A stretch of DNA of 64,000 bases. It comes from Cymodocea nodosa. Taxonomy: Eukaryota; Streptophyta; Magnoliopsida; Alismatales; Cymodoceaceae. Numbering within the stretch: position 1 is the first letter of the stretch; every line of letters starts with the position of its first letter. The notes beneath the pieces are model-generated. The model made no database searches. It was not told the DNA's origin and saw only the letters and a list, made by a program, of their open reading frames with translations. The stretch lies in assembly GCA_036874045.1 (NCBI GenBank), contig CM072347.1:4156501-4220500 (forward strand), read 5' to 3'. The translations under genes and the position numbers were made by a program. Shown piece by piece: positions 1 to 12,440 of this stretch.

Positions 1-139
1 GCTTGAAATTTTTTTGAGGTAACTTTGCCCGACTTGAAATGTTTTCAGGACAGCTTAACTTGGCTTAGCCTGTAGCTCGGTTGGGTGGTTGCTTAACTTG
101 TTTAATTTTATATTTTGTATTTTTTTTATTTTACGTTGG

Positions 140-635
140 TCTCATTGAAGCTTGGCTTTGATTTGATCGACAAATTTTTTTTTCTTTTATTTTTTCTTCA
201 ATCAGATCAAAGCTTAACTTTGGTTCAACTGGTAGAAGTTTTTTTTTTTTTTTTCTTCGACTAGACTTAAGCTCAACTTCGATTCGATTGAAGTTTTTTA
301 TTTTTTCCTTCTATTAGATCGAAGTTCAACTTTAGTTTGATCGAAGTTTTTTATTTTTTTCGGTTAGATCATATATTACCTTTGGTTAGACTGATGTTTT
401 TTATTTTTATGTTTTTTATTTTTTCATTGGTATGATCATTTAATCATTTTTTTATTTTTTTATTGACTATAGGTGAGATATGCTTAGATCGAAGTTATTT
501 TATTATTTATTTATTTATTATTAGTTTGATCATATCTCACTTTCGGTCAGACTAAAGTTTTTTATTTTTTATTATCTTTTAATTAGTCTAATCGTATCTC
601 ACCTTTAGTTCAACCTAAGTTTTTGATTTTATTTA
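140..635. repeat. Degenerate tandem repeat, about 55-60 bp units
   Basis: About eight diverged units carry the pattern TAGATCGAAG, CAACTTTGGTT, then GAAGTTTTTTATTTTTT. They lie in the 3' non-coding part of the hAT element, downstream of the transposase frame. The T-rich arms explain the long T runs. No coding content is seen. Confidence 0.6.
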
Positions 636-913
636 TAAATATATGAACATCAAATATAAGTCATCATTCATTCATTACATTAAAATTAATATAAAGATAT
701 CATCAACTCACCATTCATGATTTATCATCCATCAACACATTTAAACACAAGTCATAAAGTTTAAATAATTATTTTATTTCTAAATTTAAATTAAATTTTT
801 GTAATTACATTAAATATATTTACATTTAATGTACATAATTATATTTAAATATTTAAATTTGCAAATTCATCAATGAAGTCATCTTTCTGTTGTTCATGAA
901 CACGAGCAAACTC

Positions 914-2146
914 CTAATCTTTAATACACATTAATGCTTCTAAAATATCATTTTTTAATCTTGCTCTTCTATCATCTAATATATTACCACTAATATTAAA
1001 TGCTTGTTCACATGCTATAGAATAAGTTGAAATTGTTAGTAAATCTATAGGTATTAATGATAAAATAGGAAATGCATATTTTTGTATTTTCCACCAATTT
1101 ATTATATCAAAATTTAGAAAATCAAGATTATCTCTTATTAAATAGCTATGATTAGTATTATTAAAATTATTTAATTCTTTCCTATTTGTTATATTAAAAT
1201 CACTATATTCATCATTAAATAAACTATAATCAATTATTGATGATAATGATGATGGTTGTGAAAAATAGGACATATTTTGTATTTGTTGTGTTCCATATTT
1301 TATAACATACATATCAAACATATTATTTAAACTTTCTTTTACATTTTCAATTATTATATCAAGTTCTATGTTTAAACAAGTTTGTATTACATTTATTAAT
1401 TTTTTAACAACTTTTACTTTAGTCCTAGGATTTAAACAAGCACTTAATATATATAAGAGAGGTATCTTATTCCAATATTTTAAAAATTTTTCTTTCATTT
1501 TTAAAACTATAGGTGCAAAAAATGGATAATTATTATAATTATTAAAAATTCTTGCAATATTATATAAGTGGTGGATTACATAAACAAATGTACAATAATA
1601 TATTCTTGATAAATGTTTTGTTGCATTATAAAATGGTTTTAAAAATTCAATAAAACAATTAGCTATTGTAAAATCATTTTCATCTAGTGGTGTTGTATTA
1701 TCACCATAATTAATAGGTAAATTTTGAATAATAATAAATTTAGTATGTAATTCTCTAATGTTATTAGGATTATAATGCCATTGTGTTATATTATTTTCAG
1801 TGTTATAATTAAGTTGTGTTTGAATTATTTTATTTTTTTCAAGATTTTTAGATGAACTAGTTACATGTTTAGATAAATGACTTGTACCACTTGAAGTTTT
1901 GCACGAAAAGTATGCATTGCAAATGTTGTAGTAGGCCCTCTCCATCATAGTACCATCTCCTAGCTCTTTTATCTTTATTATAAACTTTGACCATAAATTT
2001 GACCTTCTTGATTTAGTAACAGTAGTTGAAGTTGATGCTCCACCTTCTTTTATAGTTTGAGTTTGAGAGTATTGTTGTTTCTGCTCAAAATTGTCACCAA
2101 CATCGACAATGTTATTGAAGATAAAGTCGTTGAAGTTGTGTGCCAT
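914..2146 (-). CDS. hAT transposase, internally deleted, 410 aa
   Basis: The frame is open from an ATG at 2146 down to 914. Residues about 48-93 look like a BED zinc finger (SNLWSKF at its start, GTSHLSKHV at its end); one expected cysteine reads tyrosine (YNICNAYF), so the finger may be damaged. The last 65 residues hold the hAT C-terminal dimerisation domain (ACEQAFNISGNILDDRRARL, close to the family pattern around SxxR/RRxxL). Full-length relatives have about 650-700 residues. What is missing is most of the RNase H-like catalytic core between about residues 135 and 150. A protein with DNA binding and dimerisation but no catalysis could act only as a repressor-like product; expression is unknown. 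The open frame after deletion is notable. Confidence 0.8.
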   Translation of the reverse strand: MAHNFNDFIFNNIVDVGDNFEQKQQYSQTQTIKEGGASTSTTVTKSRRSNLWSKFIIKIKELGDGTMMERAYYNICNAYFSCKTSSGTSHLSKHVTSSSKNLEKNKIIQTQLNYNTENNITQWHYNPNNIRELHTKFIIIQNLPINYGDNTTPLDENDFTIANCFIEFLKPFYNATKHLSRIYYCTFVYVIHHLYNIARIFNNYNNYPFFAPIVLKMKEKFLKYWNKIPLLYILSACLNPRTKVKVVKKLINVIQTCLNIELDIIIENVKESLNNMFDMYVIKYGTQQIQNMSYFSQPSSLSSIIDYSLFNDEYSDFNITNRKELNNFNNTNHSYLIRDNLDFLNFDIINWWKIQKYAFPILSLIPIDLLTISTYSIACEQAFNISGNILDDRRARLKNDILEALMCIKD

Positions 2147-2171
2147 TTTTGCAAAGAATTTGACTTGAGAG

Positions 2172-3179
2172 TGTTGTATATGGAAATTGATCGTTCAGTT
2201 AACTTTCTATGGCACGATACTGAAACACTCAGCTTTAAACTCATCGAAACTAGGAGTGAAGAGTAAAAGAAGAAATAACACAGTGAAGACATAAGATTTA
2301 CGTGGTTCAGCAACAGCTTACGTCCACGGAGAGTTGATGGTTTTTTTATGAGCTTCGGCATAATCAACCGCAATGTTTTACAACATCATAAAGGTTTATA
2401 TACTACCCAACTTAGGGTTTATAAACCTTTAATTACATACAAGCCATTACAGTAGAGAAATAATGCTTCGGAGAAGAGACTCTCAATTTTGAAGCCTTAT
2501 CTTCTTATCTTTTCGAAATCTGCAACATTTCAGATAGTTACAGACTTAACTATCCAAAGAAATTCTTTTTTCTAACGGGTGGTACTATAGTAGGCTAACT
2601 ATCCGGAGAGATTCGGTATTTCAGATAGTTACTGACTTAACTGTTCGAAAAGTCACTTACTCCTTTCTCTATCCTTCTAGAAGGTTCTGCTGATAACTCT
2701 CCGAAAATTGCATGTCTTTCGGATAATTACGTCTTAATTATCCGAAAACTCACTTAAGTGACTCTTTAGGCATTTCAAAAGGTTCTATCGATAACTTTTC
2801 GAAAACTTATGATTTTTGAATAGTTACTGCCTAACTATTTGAAGATCCACTTAAGTCATTACTTTTCAAATACTTGGCTTCTTAACTATTCGAAGATCTA
2901 CTTAAGTGTTTGATTTTCAGATACTTAGCTTCATAACTGTTCGAACGTCCACTTAAGTATCCTTTAAGTCATTTCGGATGGTTACAACCAGTAACCCTCT
3001 AAAATCTTCTGACTTTTGGATAGTTAACTCAAAGCCTTCAACTAAAAACTTTATTTTCGGATACTTAGGTTTGTAACCTACCGAAAATATAAATCTACCG
3101 GATACTTACTGTTAATAAACTTCTGATTGAACTTAGACTTCTTGTGGCATACTCCACACTTGTTCTACTTACCTTAACA
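2172..3179 (-). mobile_element. Solo LTR (copia-like) inside the hAT element
   Basis: This 1008-bp segment begins TGTTGTATATGG, ends CCTTAACA, and is flanked by the same 5 bases, GAGAG, at 2167-2171 and 3180-3184. On the minus strand it runs TGTTAAGG to ACAACA, a normal LTR form. No internal coding sequence remains. It holds several hairpin words such as CGGATAATTA with TTAATTATCCG and the spacer CACTTAAGTCA, shared with LTRs elsewhere in the window. The superfamily is inferred from those words and overall look, not from coding sequence. Confidence 0.8.
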
Positions 3180-3546
3180 GAGAGTTGAAGAAAGTTGAAA
3201 CTTAAAAGATGATCTTTGTATTTTGTAAAAGAAAGAGAGAAGATTGAATGAGTATGAATTGTGAAAAAAATTCTAACATTATCTATTTATAGATTTTTAC
3301 ATCGTCATTCCTCTCCCTTTCATCTTTTCTCCTCCTTTTTTTTTCCTTTTTTTTACCATTGATTTTTCAACATTCGTTTTTTACAAATGTTATTTCAATA
3401 TTCATTTTTTACGAATGTTGAAATAACGTTCATTTTTTATGAACATTGAAATAACGTTTAGATTTTTTTTTTTTTAATCATTGGTTTCAATGTTCACTTG
3501 TTTTAAGAATGTTGAAAACATAAAATGTTTGTTTTTAAGTTTTAAT

Positions 3547-3765
3547 GAAATATAGGTTGGGCCCAAATCGACCTGTGGGTCAACCCAGCCTAACCTAAAT
3601 TGACCTGTAGGCTAGCTTGACCCGACTCAAATTAGCTTGTGGGTTAATTTTCTAATATATTATAGCCTAGCTTAACTCAATTTTTAAAATCAAGTTAGGT
3701 TGGGCTAGCTCATAATTGATTGGGCCAGGCTGACTTGCAATGGCTTGACCTAATTGACACCTCTA
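3547..3765. repeat. hAT subterminal repeat region and terminal inverted repeat end
   Basis: Repeated CCTGTGGGTCAACCCAGCC-type words in both orientations lead to the end TTGACACCTCTA at 3754-3765. hAT transposases bind such subterminal repeats. The 123 bases that follow (3766-3888) hold nothing I can identify. Confidence 0.6.
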
Positions 3766-3888
3766 CTTTCCTCACTCACTCATTGACACCCCTTTGCATT
3801 GCATGTCTATGGTTGCTTGCATTGAAAAGCTACAACCTTGTCTTTCTCATTCGATTTGAGCTCATCTTCTACCATCTCCCTTATCTTC

Positions 3889-5375
3889 TGTTATTAGATC
3901 GAAGCTCACTAAAAAGAGGGTGAATAGTGAGTTCTCTTGATAGTTCTACTAATTTTTTTAAACTTTAATTTCTTATATCAGAGTTATTAGATTTTTATTT
4001 CTAATAGTACACACTTATCACAATAAACAAAATTACTGTAGAAATAAAATAATAAGGAACATAATAAAATTTTTATAGTGGTTCACCTAAACAAGTTAGT
4101 CCACTTCTTAAGGCCCTAATCTTGAGATTTTCACTACCTTGATATTTTAAGGCTCAATACCAACTTTTACAAGAGTCTACAAACTCTTACAATGATGTTT
4201 TCCTAGCAACACACCTAACTACAATACATAAAGCACCACTTTGTGCACCACACAAGGCCATAACCCTATGTCTACAAGGCAACCACCTTGTATAAATGAG
4301 GCACCAACCTTACCCTCTTCTCAAATCTTCGAATCTAAGAAGATTACTTTCCATACCCTGGTAAGTTAGGTTTTTCTCAACTAAAAACCTATTGAACTAC
4401 TAGAATTTCAGCACATGAGCATTCACAATTATTAAAATCTAATGTAATTCACAAGAGAACAAAACAAGTTCAAATCACGATGTGAACCTTACTTGTTCTC
4501 CTTGTGGAATGCTCTAGCATCGTCTCTATACTTTCTCCTTCCAAGAGATGTGTCAACAAAATCTTGGTTGTAGAGAATTGTGTGCTTGATTTTTTGATAG
4601 ATACTCTCACGTGCGTATATGATTTTCCTTTTTGATTATTTTCATTTTTTGATTCTAGAAACTCCATAGTATTCAATTTGCATTTTTAATCATTGTAATT
4701 TGTCGTATTGTCAAATTAAGTGCATCAATCGCTCTTTCCATTTCTATTTTCTTCCCTTAAGATCAATTTGCAAAATAGTTATCTTCGAATCTATAATGTA
4801 AACATAAATAACTGATTCTTGAATAATACACGACAAGTTAAATCTTCTTTTAATTTAATTGTCAATTACTATTTAGAATAACTAGCTAAAAGGTCATTTA
4901 AGTTTGATGAGATATAAAAGTACAAGATTGTTTAGTATTTAAATATTTGGGTAGTAAACATAATAAGTCACCAAGATATTTAGATAGTAAATAACCAAAG
5001 ACACTTAAACATAGGTCATAGAATCTTAATCTTTTAAGTGATCGAATAGTTCAATGAGATAATCCATAAATTTTCAAATAGTTTATTTAACAATTTAGAA
5101 AGTTATCTAACAAAATGAGATATATAGGTAGTAAGGGTATAATTTTTCAACATCAAAATATAACTATTTTCCTAAAAGAGTTTATGAAAGGAACTCGTTA
5201 AGTTATCAATAATTTATATATACAACTTATGGGGTTAACATTAACTCTATGACTTTTAAATAAAACTCATGTGAAACTTTAAGTTATTCATGTGACAAGC
5301 TTTAACACTATGAATTTTAAATAAATATCTAAATTACTTAGTGAATATCTTGATAATCAAAACATAATCTTAACA
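3889..5375 (-). mobile_element. LTR of a Sirevirus-like copia element, 3' LTR by context
   Basis: On the minus strand the segment runs from TGTTAAGATTATGTTTTGA to TCGATCTAATAACA. It is preceded (minus strand, from 5396 to 5376) by a polypurine tract AAAAAGAGAGAGAT in the usual TGATAATCA-type context, so it is a 3' LTR. The inner end shows the TATTCACCCTCTTTTTAGTG block common to the other Sirevirus-like LTRs here. No target duplication could be matched because the rest of the element is disrupted by element B at 6315. Confidence 0.65.
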
Positions 5376-6314
5376 ATCTCTCTCTTTTTGATGATAACAA
5401 TATTATAGATTTCTATGAGATATAAGAACTATATGCACCCCCTACAAGTATAATATAGAGAAACTTAAGCTTGATCTAAACCCGATCTCGATCTCTACAC
5501 ATATTTCTCTTCCCCTTTTTGTCATAATCAAATAGATAACTTATGCTCTTTTTGTCTCTTCCCTATAAACAAATAACTACAATTGTTCCCATATGTAACA
5601 AAAATTGAGAGTTGGAGATGCATGTTAAGAAGTTGTTGAAGAGAGTGGGAGGCTAGGGCTTGGTTACTTGAATGGTCAAAAAGTAACTAGCTATATAGGA
5701 AAGAGGGTTTAACTAGGCAATTACCGGTGATCTAAGATTTTTAATGACCAAATATCTAGTGAATATTTAGAAAGCTATCTCTAATTACTCGATTAAGGAA
5801 ATAGCAAATTGATTGACCTATCAAAAAGGTGCCAAATAGGTTACTGAAGATTCAAGGAATATTTGGTGAAATATAAGGTAAGTAGTCGAGCTTAACAAAG
5901 TTTCTAAGTCTACTACAGAATTAAGCTATTGTTAAGGCTTGGGCTCCCCCTATTTTTATGTAGGGTATGCAAAAGTACTGAAAATATAGTAATTTTAGAA
6001 AAGTATTGAAAATCATAAAATTCAAGATGAAAAATAGTGTAGATAAGTGTAAATAAGTAAATGAAGCATTGTAAATACAGAAAATTAATTAGGTGAGGTT
6101 GGGATTTAAGATTCTCCACTTCTAGTCTAATTTTCTCACTAAGTTTATGATAAAGAATTTAAGTTATTATTTTTCACTAAATCCTTTTAATAACACAATC
6201 TATATGTTTCCCTAGAATTATAAGCTAGTGAACTAAAATGATTTAAGTCAATCTAGTACACTTTTCATTTTGGCCAAAAATTTTCAAATGAGACAACGTT
6301 AAGTATATTATCTT
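5376..6314 (-). other. Non-coding 3' part of a Sirevirus-like element with several polypurine tracts
   Basis: On the minus strand several purine tracts are seen: beside the LTR (5376-5390), GACAAAAAGGGGAAGAG near 5507-5530, and AAAAATAGGGGGAGCC near 5941-5957. Multiple upstream polypurine tracts are described for Sireviruses. No convincing coding sequence remains. The end at 6314 is where element B begins (candidate TSD ATCTT at 6310-6314). Confidence 0.5.
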
Positions 6315-7014
6315 TGTTAGGAACGTATGAATCACTAGAAAGAGGGTGAATGATGATATATGCTTAATTAAAATTATTTCTAACTTATATGATTGGAGTA
6401 TATGTACAAATATCACAACCAAATAAATAAAGCATATGTAATGGAAATAAAAAATATGATCATAGGAAATTTTAGGTGATTCACTACTAACAATTAGTCC
6501 ACCTCCAAGCTTTACTAAGTGTTTCACATTTTCATACACTTGCTTTTAAGTTGAAGAAAGAATCAATGCCTTGAGTTTTCAAGTTGAAGCTCTCAACCTA
6601 TAATTCACAAGCTTTCAGGTTGAAGCTCTGCAATCAACCACTTGAGGCTTTAAGTTCAAAGCCATGAACTAATGATTCTTCTTGAATCAAACTTTATGGT
6701 GCACAAAGAGCTTTTGTTGATTCTTTAAGAATTCTATAGTTGTACTTTCACGAAGTGGTTTTTTATTTGTTGAGTAGATGTATTCATTATGTGTTAACAC
6801 TTTTTGTTGTATAATTTCTTGTATTGCATGTATGCTCTCTCTCTTTTCTATTTAACTGATCTAGATGTACTTATACTTGTATGTGTAATGATCATATTTT
6901 CTCCAATGTTATTGATCTATTGTACTTGATCTTGTTTTTCAATGTTATTGATCTATTGTACTTGATCTTGACAATCTCATAAATATTAAGTTACTGTTTG
7001 ATTTACTATAGAAT

Positions 7015-8405
7015 TGAAAGGATCTCTAGATTTTGATAATGTAAAAATTAATGTGAGGAAACAAATTGTATTTCACAGATAAAACAGTTCAGCAAAAGGT
7101 CAGAAGGTAGATAAGTTGATATAAATTGTTCAAAAATTGTTGCAAGAGAAAAACAAGATTTTTGGATAGTTACCAAGCTTAAGTATCTGAAAGAAATGAA
7201 TCTTCGGTGAGTTACAAGCTTAAGTATCTGAAGAATCAGTTTAAAACAGCAAAAACACCGTCGGATAGTTAGAAGAATAACTATCTGGAAATAAAAGGCC
7301 TTTGGAGAGTTTTAAAGGTAGCTAGTTAAATGATCGAAGGGTCAAAGCGCTAACTTTCTGGAAGATCAAGGAAATCGAAAAGTTAGGAAAGCTAACTATC
7401 CGAAACTTAAGTCATTCAATTTTCCACGTGCAAAAATCTAGATAGAAGCTTAAAAGGATTTTTCAGAGAGTTAGAAAGCTAATTATCTGAAAAACAAAAG
7501 GTTTTGGAAGGTTACAGATTTAACTATCCAAAACTTAAGTCATCCTATTATGCACTTACAGAAATAAGAAAGCAGTCAGAAGCTTAGAAGAAGAAAATTG
7601 GAGAGTTATTATAGCTAACTATTTGATAGTCAAAAACGTTTCGGTAAGTTATAGTTACAAGTATCCGAATTTATGACACCTTACGTGTATGACTTAAAAT
7701 CTCACGTCGCAAAAGGACTTAAGTGAATTATCAAAAAGTTACGAGCATTCTTTGGAGTGTTACATAGCTAATCATCCGAAAGTCAAAGGAAATCAGAAGG
7801 TTATCTTGAAACACATTCTTAAATGGTAACTTACCATATTTGGTTCTACAATTTCAATAAGTACAATAGAATACATCCGTTAGAAGTGAATATGATCGTT
7901 ATACTTAATGCTATAAATATAAACAGCAGACAAAAGAGTTGAGCTTTTGCATATACGAATCTATGCATCAAGCTTCACATATACAAGAGAAAATCTTCAA
8001 GATCAAATCTTCTAAAAAGGAAAACTTAAGTCTAGAGCTCTCTACGCAAATAAACTCTGATTTCTTTAAGGTAGTGGTTTACTGAAGTGTACCAACTAAA
8101 AACTTTAGAGATAAGTTGGTTGGAGCTACGATCAGAAAGCTCAGTTCGATTGGTTGGTTCTTGCTTTGACCTTAAAGCAAGTGTTTGTAAGTTTTGAAAG
8201 ATTAGTGAAGCCCAAGTATCCCTTAGGGGTAGACTAGTTGTTAATGGTGAACCACTTAAAATCCTTGTGTGCATTATCTTTTTTTATTGTGTGCTTGCTA
8301 AATTAAATTGTCAATTAGTCATTCATTGTTAAACTCCTGAAATTGTATTTAAGAAATCAAATATTACCATTCACCCCTCTTCTGGTAAGTCATTAGGTCC
8401 TATTA
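7015..8405 (+). repeat. 5' LTR of element A
   Basis: 1391 bp, beginning TGAAAGGATCTCTAGATTTTGATAAT-like and ending at the primer site. The stretch 7150-7800 is an array of hairpin words (for example GGAGAGTTA with TAACTATTTG, CGGTAAGTTA) separated by CTTAAGTCA and CACGTGCA. It is related to the solo LTR at 40668-42291, which shares its start, array and end. Confidence 0.8.
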
Positions 8406-8406
8406 A

Positions 8407-8423
8407 TTAGTATCAGAGCAAGG
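8407..8423 (+). promoter_or_regulatory. Primer binding site, initiator Met tRNA type (element A)
   Basis: TTAGTATCAGAGCAAGG lies two bases past the LTR end. It differs by one base from the standard plant copia site TTGGTATCAGAGC. Confidence 0.8.
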
Positions 8424-8457
8424 TTGATTTCATTAATAGATTTAACTATTTGAGATT

Positions 8458-9355
8458 ATGACTTTCCACACGGTAAAGGGACAGAATATCCATCGATCTC
8501 CCCTCTTTGATGGTAGTAATTATAGCTACTGGAAAAATAGGATGAAGTGTTTTCTCATGAGTATAGATGTAAAACTCTAGAGAATGGTTGTACATGGTAC
8601 ACCACTTCCAATCAGTCATGAAAGTGACTAGATTAAGGAGGATGAAAGAATTATATAGATAGATGCTTGTGGGTTAAATTCTATTTACTGTGCACTAACT
8701 AGTAAACAATATAATAAAATATTTACATGTAAATCTTCTCATGAGACTTGGAAGACTCTTCAAATTACATATGAAGGAACCGGCCAAGTGAAAGATACCA
8801 AAATCAGCATTTTGTTAAGAAAATATAAATTATTCAAAATGCTTGAAAAAGAAAGTATTACTAAAATGTTTTCAAGATTCATTGAAATTGTGAATGAATT
8901 AAGAGGCCTTGGAAGGGACTTTTCTAATCGTGAACAGGTATAGAAGATTTTAAGAAGCTTGACAGTTGAATGGAAATAGAAGTCTACTTCTATACAAGAT
9001 TCAAAGGATCTAAACAATTATTCAGTAGAAGATCTGTTGGGTAATCTTCTAGCTCATGAAGTTCAAATAAAAGAATGGAAAGACGAAGAGAGAGCTATTG
9101 AAAGAAAGGTTGAGAAAAAGAAAGAACTAGCTTTTCCTTCAATAGAAGACTAACTAAGCTCGGATGAAGATGAAGTTTTATTGCTAGCTAGAAATTTTAG
9201 AAAAATGATGAGATAAGGAGGCAAATCTAGCTTCTCAAGATCAAAAGTCCCCACATACTACAAGTGTAAAAAATTGGGACACATTCAACTCTATTGTCCT
9301 TTCCAGTAGGAGGAAGACAAACAAAAATGGAAGAAGAAGAATAAGAAGAAAATGA
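8458..9355 (+). pseudogene. Copia gag (Sirevirus-like), element A, decayed
   Basis: One frame from the ATG at 8458 reads as a copia Gag: SPLFDGSNYSYWKNRM near the start, the KYKLFKMLEKESITKMFSRF stretch in the middle (UBN2-type region), LLGNLLAHEVQIKEW, a lysine/glutamate-rich segment, and a zinc knuckle near 9265 (KCKKLGHIQLYC) in which the first cysteine reads tyrosine. Stops interrupt it, including TAG at 8656, 8941 and 8977. The first two recur as TAG, and the third as TAA, at the matching places in element B. The frame ends where the deletion joins the 3' LTR. Gag would form the virus-like particle; this copy cannot. Confidence 0.75.
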
Positions 9356-9362
9356 CCTTGAA

Positions 9363-10200
9363 AGTAGTCGGAAGCTTAGAAGAAGAAAATCGGAGAGTTA
9401 CTGTAGTTAACTATTTGATAGTCAAAAACGTTTCTATAAGTTACAGCTACAAGTATCCGAACTTATGACACCTCACGTGTATGACTTAAAATCCCATGTG
9501 GCAAAAGGACTTAAGTGGATTATCAGTAAGTTACGAGCATTCTTCGGAGTATTACAAAGCTAACCATTCGAAAGTCAAAGGAAATCGAAAGGTTATCTTA
9601 AAACACCTTCCTAAGTGGTAACTTGCCATATTTGGTTATGCAATTTTAGTAAGTACAGTAGAATACATCCGTTAGAAGTGAATATGATCGTTATGCTTAA
9701 TGTTATAAATATAAACAACAGACAAAAGAGTTAGATAGCTTTTTGCATATACGAATCTATACACCAAGCTCCACACATACAGTAGAAAATCTTCAAGATC
9801 AAATCTTTGCAAAAGGAAAACTCAAGTCTAAAGCTCTCCACGTAAATAAACTCTGATTTCTTCAAGGTAGTGGTTTACTAAAGTGCATCAACTGAAAACG
9901 TCAGAGATAGGTTGGTTGGAGTTACGACCAAAAAGCTCAGTTTAATTGTTGGTTCTTGCTTTGACCCTAAAGCAAGTGTTTGTAAGTCTTGAAAGATTAG
10001 TGAAGCCCAAATATCCCTTGGGGGTGGACTAGCCGTTAGCAGTGAACCACTTAAAATCCTTGTGTGCATTATCTTCTTTTATTGTGTGCTTGCTAAATTA
10101 AACTATCAATTAGTCATTCATTGTTAAACTCTTGAAATTGTATTTAAGAAACTAAATATTACCATTCACCTCCCCTTTGGTAAGTCATTAGGTCCTATCA
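9363..10200 (+). repeat. Partial 3' LTR of element A
   Basis: It matches about 7568-8405 of the 5' LTR and carries the true 3' end before the TSD. Its first half is deleted together with the internal region. It again contains hairpin words near 9390-9600. Confidence 0.8.
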
Positions 10201-10205
10201 AGAAT

Positions 10206-10854
10206 ATCTTCTACATTTGATAGTTGTCAATCTTCTTTCAGGTCGTTAAGTTATTATTAACTTAACGAGTTGTTTTGCTTATATCTTCTATAAAAACACG
10301 TTGAGTTATCCTAGCTTAACGAGTTGTTCCTTTTGTTTCATATGATATCTGTTATGTGATACTTAATTTAGGTGCATGTGATATTTGTTAATGTAACAAG
10401 TTGTTTTGATCATGTCATTGTAAAGTCACATTGAGTTAGCCTAACTCAATGAGTTCTCTCATGTGAAATCTTTAAGTTGCACACATGATATCTGATTTGC
10501 TAACTTAATGAGTTCTTCTACTCATATCTTTGTAAAGTCACGTTGAGTTATCTTAACTCAATGAGTTCTATCAAGTTAAATCTTTAAGTTGCACATGTGA
10601 TATTTACTAACTTAACGAGTTCTTCTGCTCATAAAGACACATTGAGTTATCCTAACTCAATGAGTTACTTCGCTTATTTTCTTGTAAAAATACGTTGAGT
10701 TATTCTAACTCAATGAGTTGTTCCTTTAGTCTATGATAACGTGTGACTTTATTCCAGTAGTTTCTTCTATTCCCAACTCTTCATCTGTACCTATGAAATA
10801 CATTATAATATCTTATATAGATCTTTGAATTATCAAAATACAAAGGTTCTTTTA
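10206..10854 (-). repeat. Second piece of the 3' LTR of element B, rich in palindromes
   Basis: This resumes the B LTR after the A insertion and ends at a polypurine tract (minus strand AAAAAGGAGGAGAT at 10855-10868). Between 10230 and 10730 at least six copies of the palindrome type ACGTTGAGTTA followed by TAACTCAATGAG or TAACTTAACGAG occur, about 60-110 bases apart. Confidence 0.6.
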
Positions 10855-12440
10855 ATCTCCTCCTTTTTGATAATGATAAAAATTCTTACATTTAAAATAC
10901 ATGTATTTCACTCCCTAGATTATTTTTATACAATGAATCACACATAATAGAAATAATATAAAGATTTACAAGTTGCATAACAATAATCTTGGTGTCTCTT
11001 CCTTTTTATATGTTGGGAATTTTGAACCCTTTCTAAGCTTCCTTGATCACACTTTTCTGAACTTTAATCTAACACTTTTCTCTCCTTTTTTTGTCATTGT
11101 CCAAAAAGAGTTGTTCATTGAATATTGAGTCCTACTGATGTCCATAGTTTTATAGAATTTCTTTTGATACAGATACCAATTGTTGATGATCACTAGATAA
11201 GAGGTCATTGTGATTTTCAAATAGCTCTCCCTCTTTCTTCTTTTATGATGTCAATTGTTGAAGATATCAATTATTAAGATATGATAAGTGACATTACCAC
11301 AATTTGAATATTGTATTATATAATAGTAAAACTTTCTCTCCTCTTTAAACTTATAATTTCTCCCCCTTTTTCTCATAATTCTATAAATTTTCCCCTTTTT
11401 ATTTGCAAAAAGAGTGAAGATACCAAGTGCGGGGTGTAATAAATTATTAACATAACTACTCTTGAAACCAATTTGAAGATGAGGGCTTGCTAATGCCAAA
11501 AGTTGATTTTCTAATGCCAATTTATACCAATTGTTGTGAGGAAACTGCAATTCTACTCTCTTTTCAACTAGTGTATCCTAATAGATATAATGCTCCCCTT
11601 GAATTTTCATAATTCATGCTTGTCTACTACATTATCTCCAAATCTATAAATGGTCTAATGCCAATTGTTAATACCTCTAGTTAATAAAACATGAAAGTGC
11701 TATTCTATGCTCTCCCCTTGATTGTATGTTGGAGGTTTTCTGGTTTTGAACTATTATAATTTTCTTTTTTTGTTGACACAAAATTTTATCTTGAATTATA
11801 GGCTCACCCTATTTATATGCTCTCCTTGGTTGATAATTTTGTAGCACATGTTTTTGTAGTTTGACATTTATTCTAGCTTATGTAGATTTTACTTCTATTG
11901 AATAATGTGATTCAATCATTGATACCACCTATGATACTAATTATTAATTTGAAAACTTCATGAATGATCCCTAAACGTTCAACTTCTGATTTCCAAATGT
12001 TCAATTTCTCTTAAATGCTTATTTCTAGAGGTTCTTTCAATGATATTGATCTTCAGATTTTAATCATGTGTAGAAAATGATTTTAGATGGTAAACCAATT
12101 GTTGCTCTTCCTTTTTATCCTACAAATTAAATAGAAATAATAGATTTTGATACTTATATCTTTTTGGGTTTGAAAATGTTAGTCTTGAAAATATTTAATT
12201 TATTATCTTTTAGTAGTCACATAGTTCTAGATATTTATTTGATGGCAAATACTGTAGTACCATCTCTATAAGATTAGATGACACCACCATAGTAAGAGAT
12301 TTCCTATGGAGTAGCATATCTTAGGTTAAATTTGTTTGAAATAAATCTTTGTGAACTAATGATTTTATTTAAACCATCTTGTCCATTGGTAAATTTTATG
12401 TACAATATTTTTCAAATCAATAATTTTAGATTTTAGATTC
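10855..12440 (-). other. 3' non-coding region of element B with repeated polypurine units
   Basis: On the minus strand G/A tracts like AAAAAGGGGGAGA or CAAGGGGAGC recur near 10855, 11080, 11230, 11360-11400, 11590, 11720 and 11825. Several are preceded by a CAACAATTGGTATC- or TTGACATCAT-like word. This is the multiple upstream polypurine tract layout described for Sireviruses. I find no pol sequence. Confidence 0.5.

Larger units (their letters stand above)
1..3765 (-). mobile_element. hAT-family DNA transposon, right part, transposase on minus strand
   Basis: A hAT transposase frame (914-2146) is followed on its upstream side by a region (3547-3765) full of short repeats of the GACCTGTGGGTCAACCC type and ending in TTGACACCTCTA. 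Read on the minus strand this is TAGAGGTGTCAA, the usual look of hAT ends in plants. The first 80 bases hold similar GACTTGAAA/GGCTTAGCC words, so the other terminus probably lies just outside the window. The 8-bp target duplication cannot be checked for that reason. A solo LTR (2172-3179) splits the element between transposase start and right end. Confidence 0.7.
7015..10200 (+). mobile_element. Sirevirus-like copia element A, internally deleted, TSD AGAAT
   Basis: The 5' LTR is 7015-8405 (TGAAAGG to GGTCCTATTA). A primer site TAGTATCAGAGCAAGG follows at 8408-8423, matching initiator Met tRNA use. A decayed gag occupies 8458-9355. Near 9363 the sequence jumps into the 3' half of the same LTR, which ends GGTCCTATCA at 10200. 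AGAAT at 7010-7014 recurs at 10201-10205, so both outer ends are the true insertion ends. Everything from the gag C-terminus through pol and the first part of the 3' LTR is deleted. The insertion lies inside the 3' LTR of element B. Confidence 0.85.

Noticed and set aside
10230..10730. CRISPR-like array
   Set aside because: Repeats are imperfect palindromes at uneven spacing within a plant LTR, with no associated genes.
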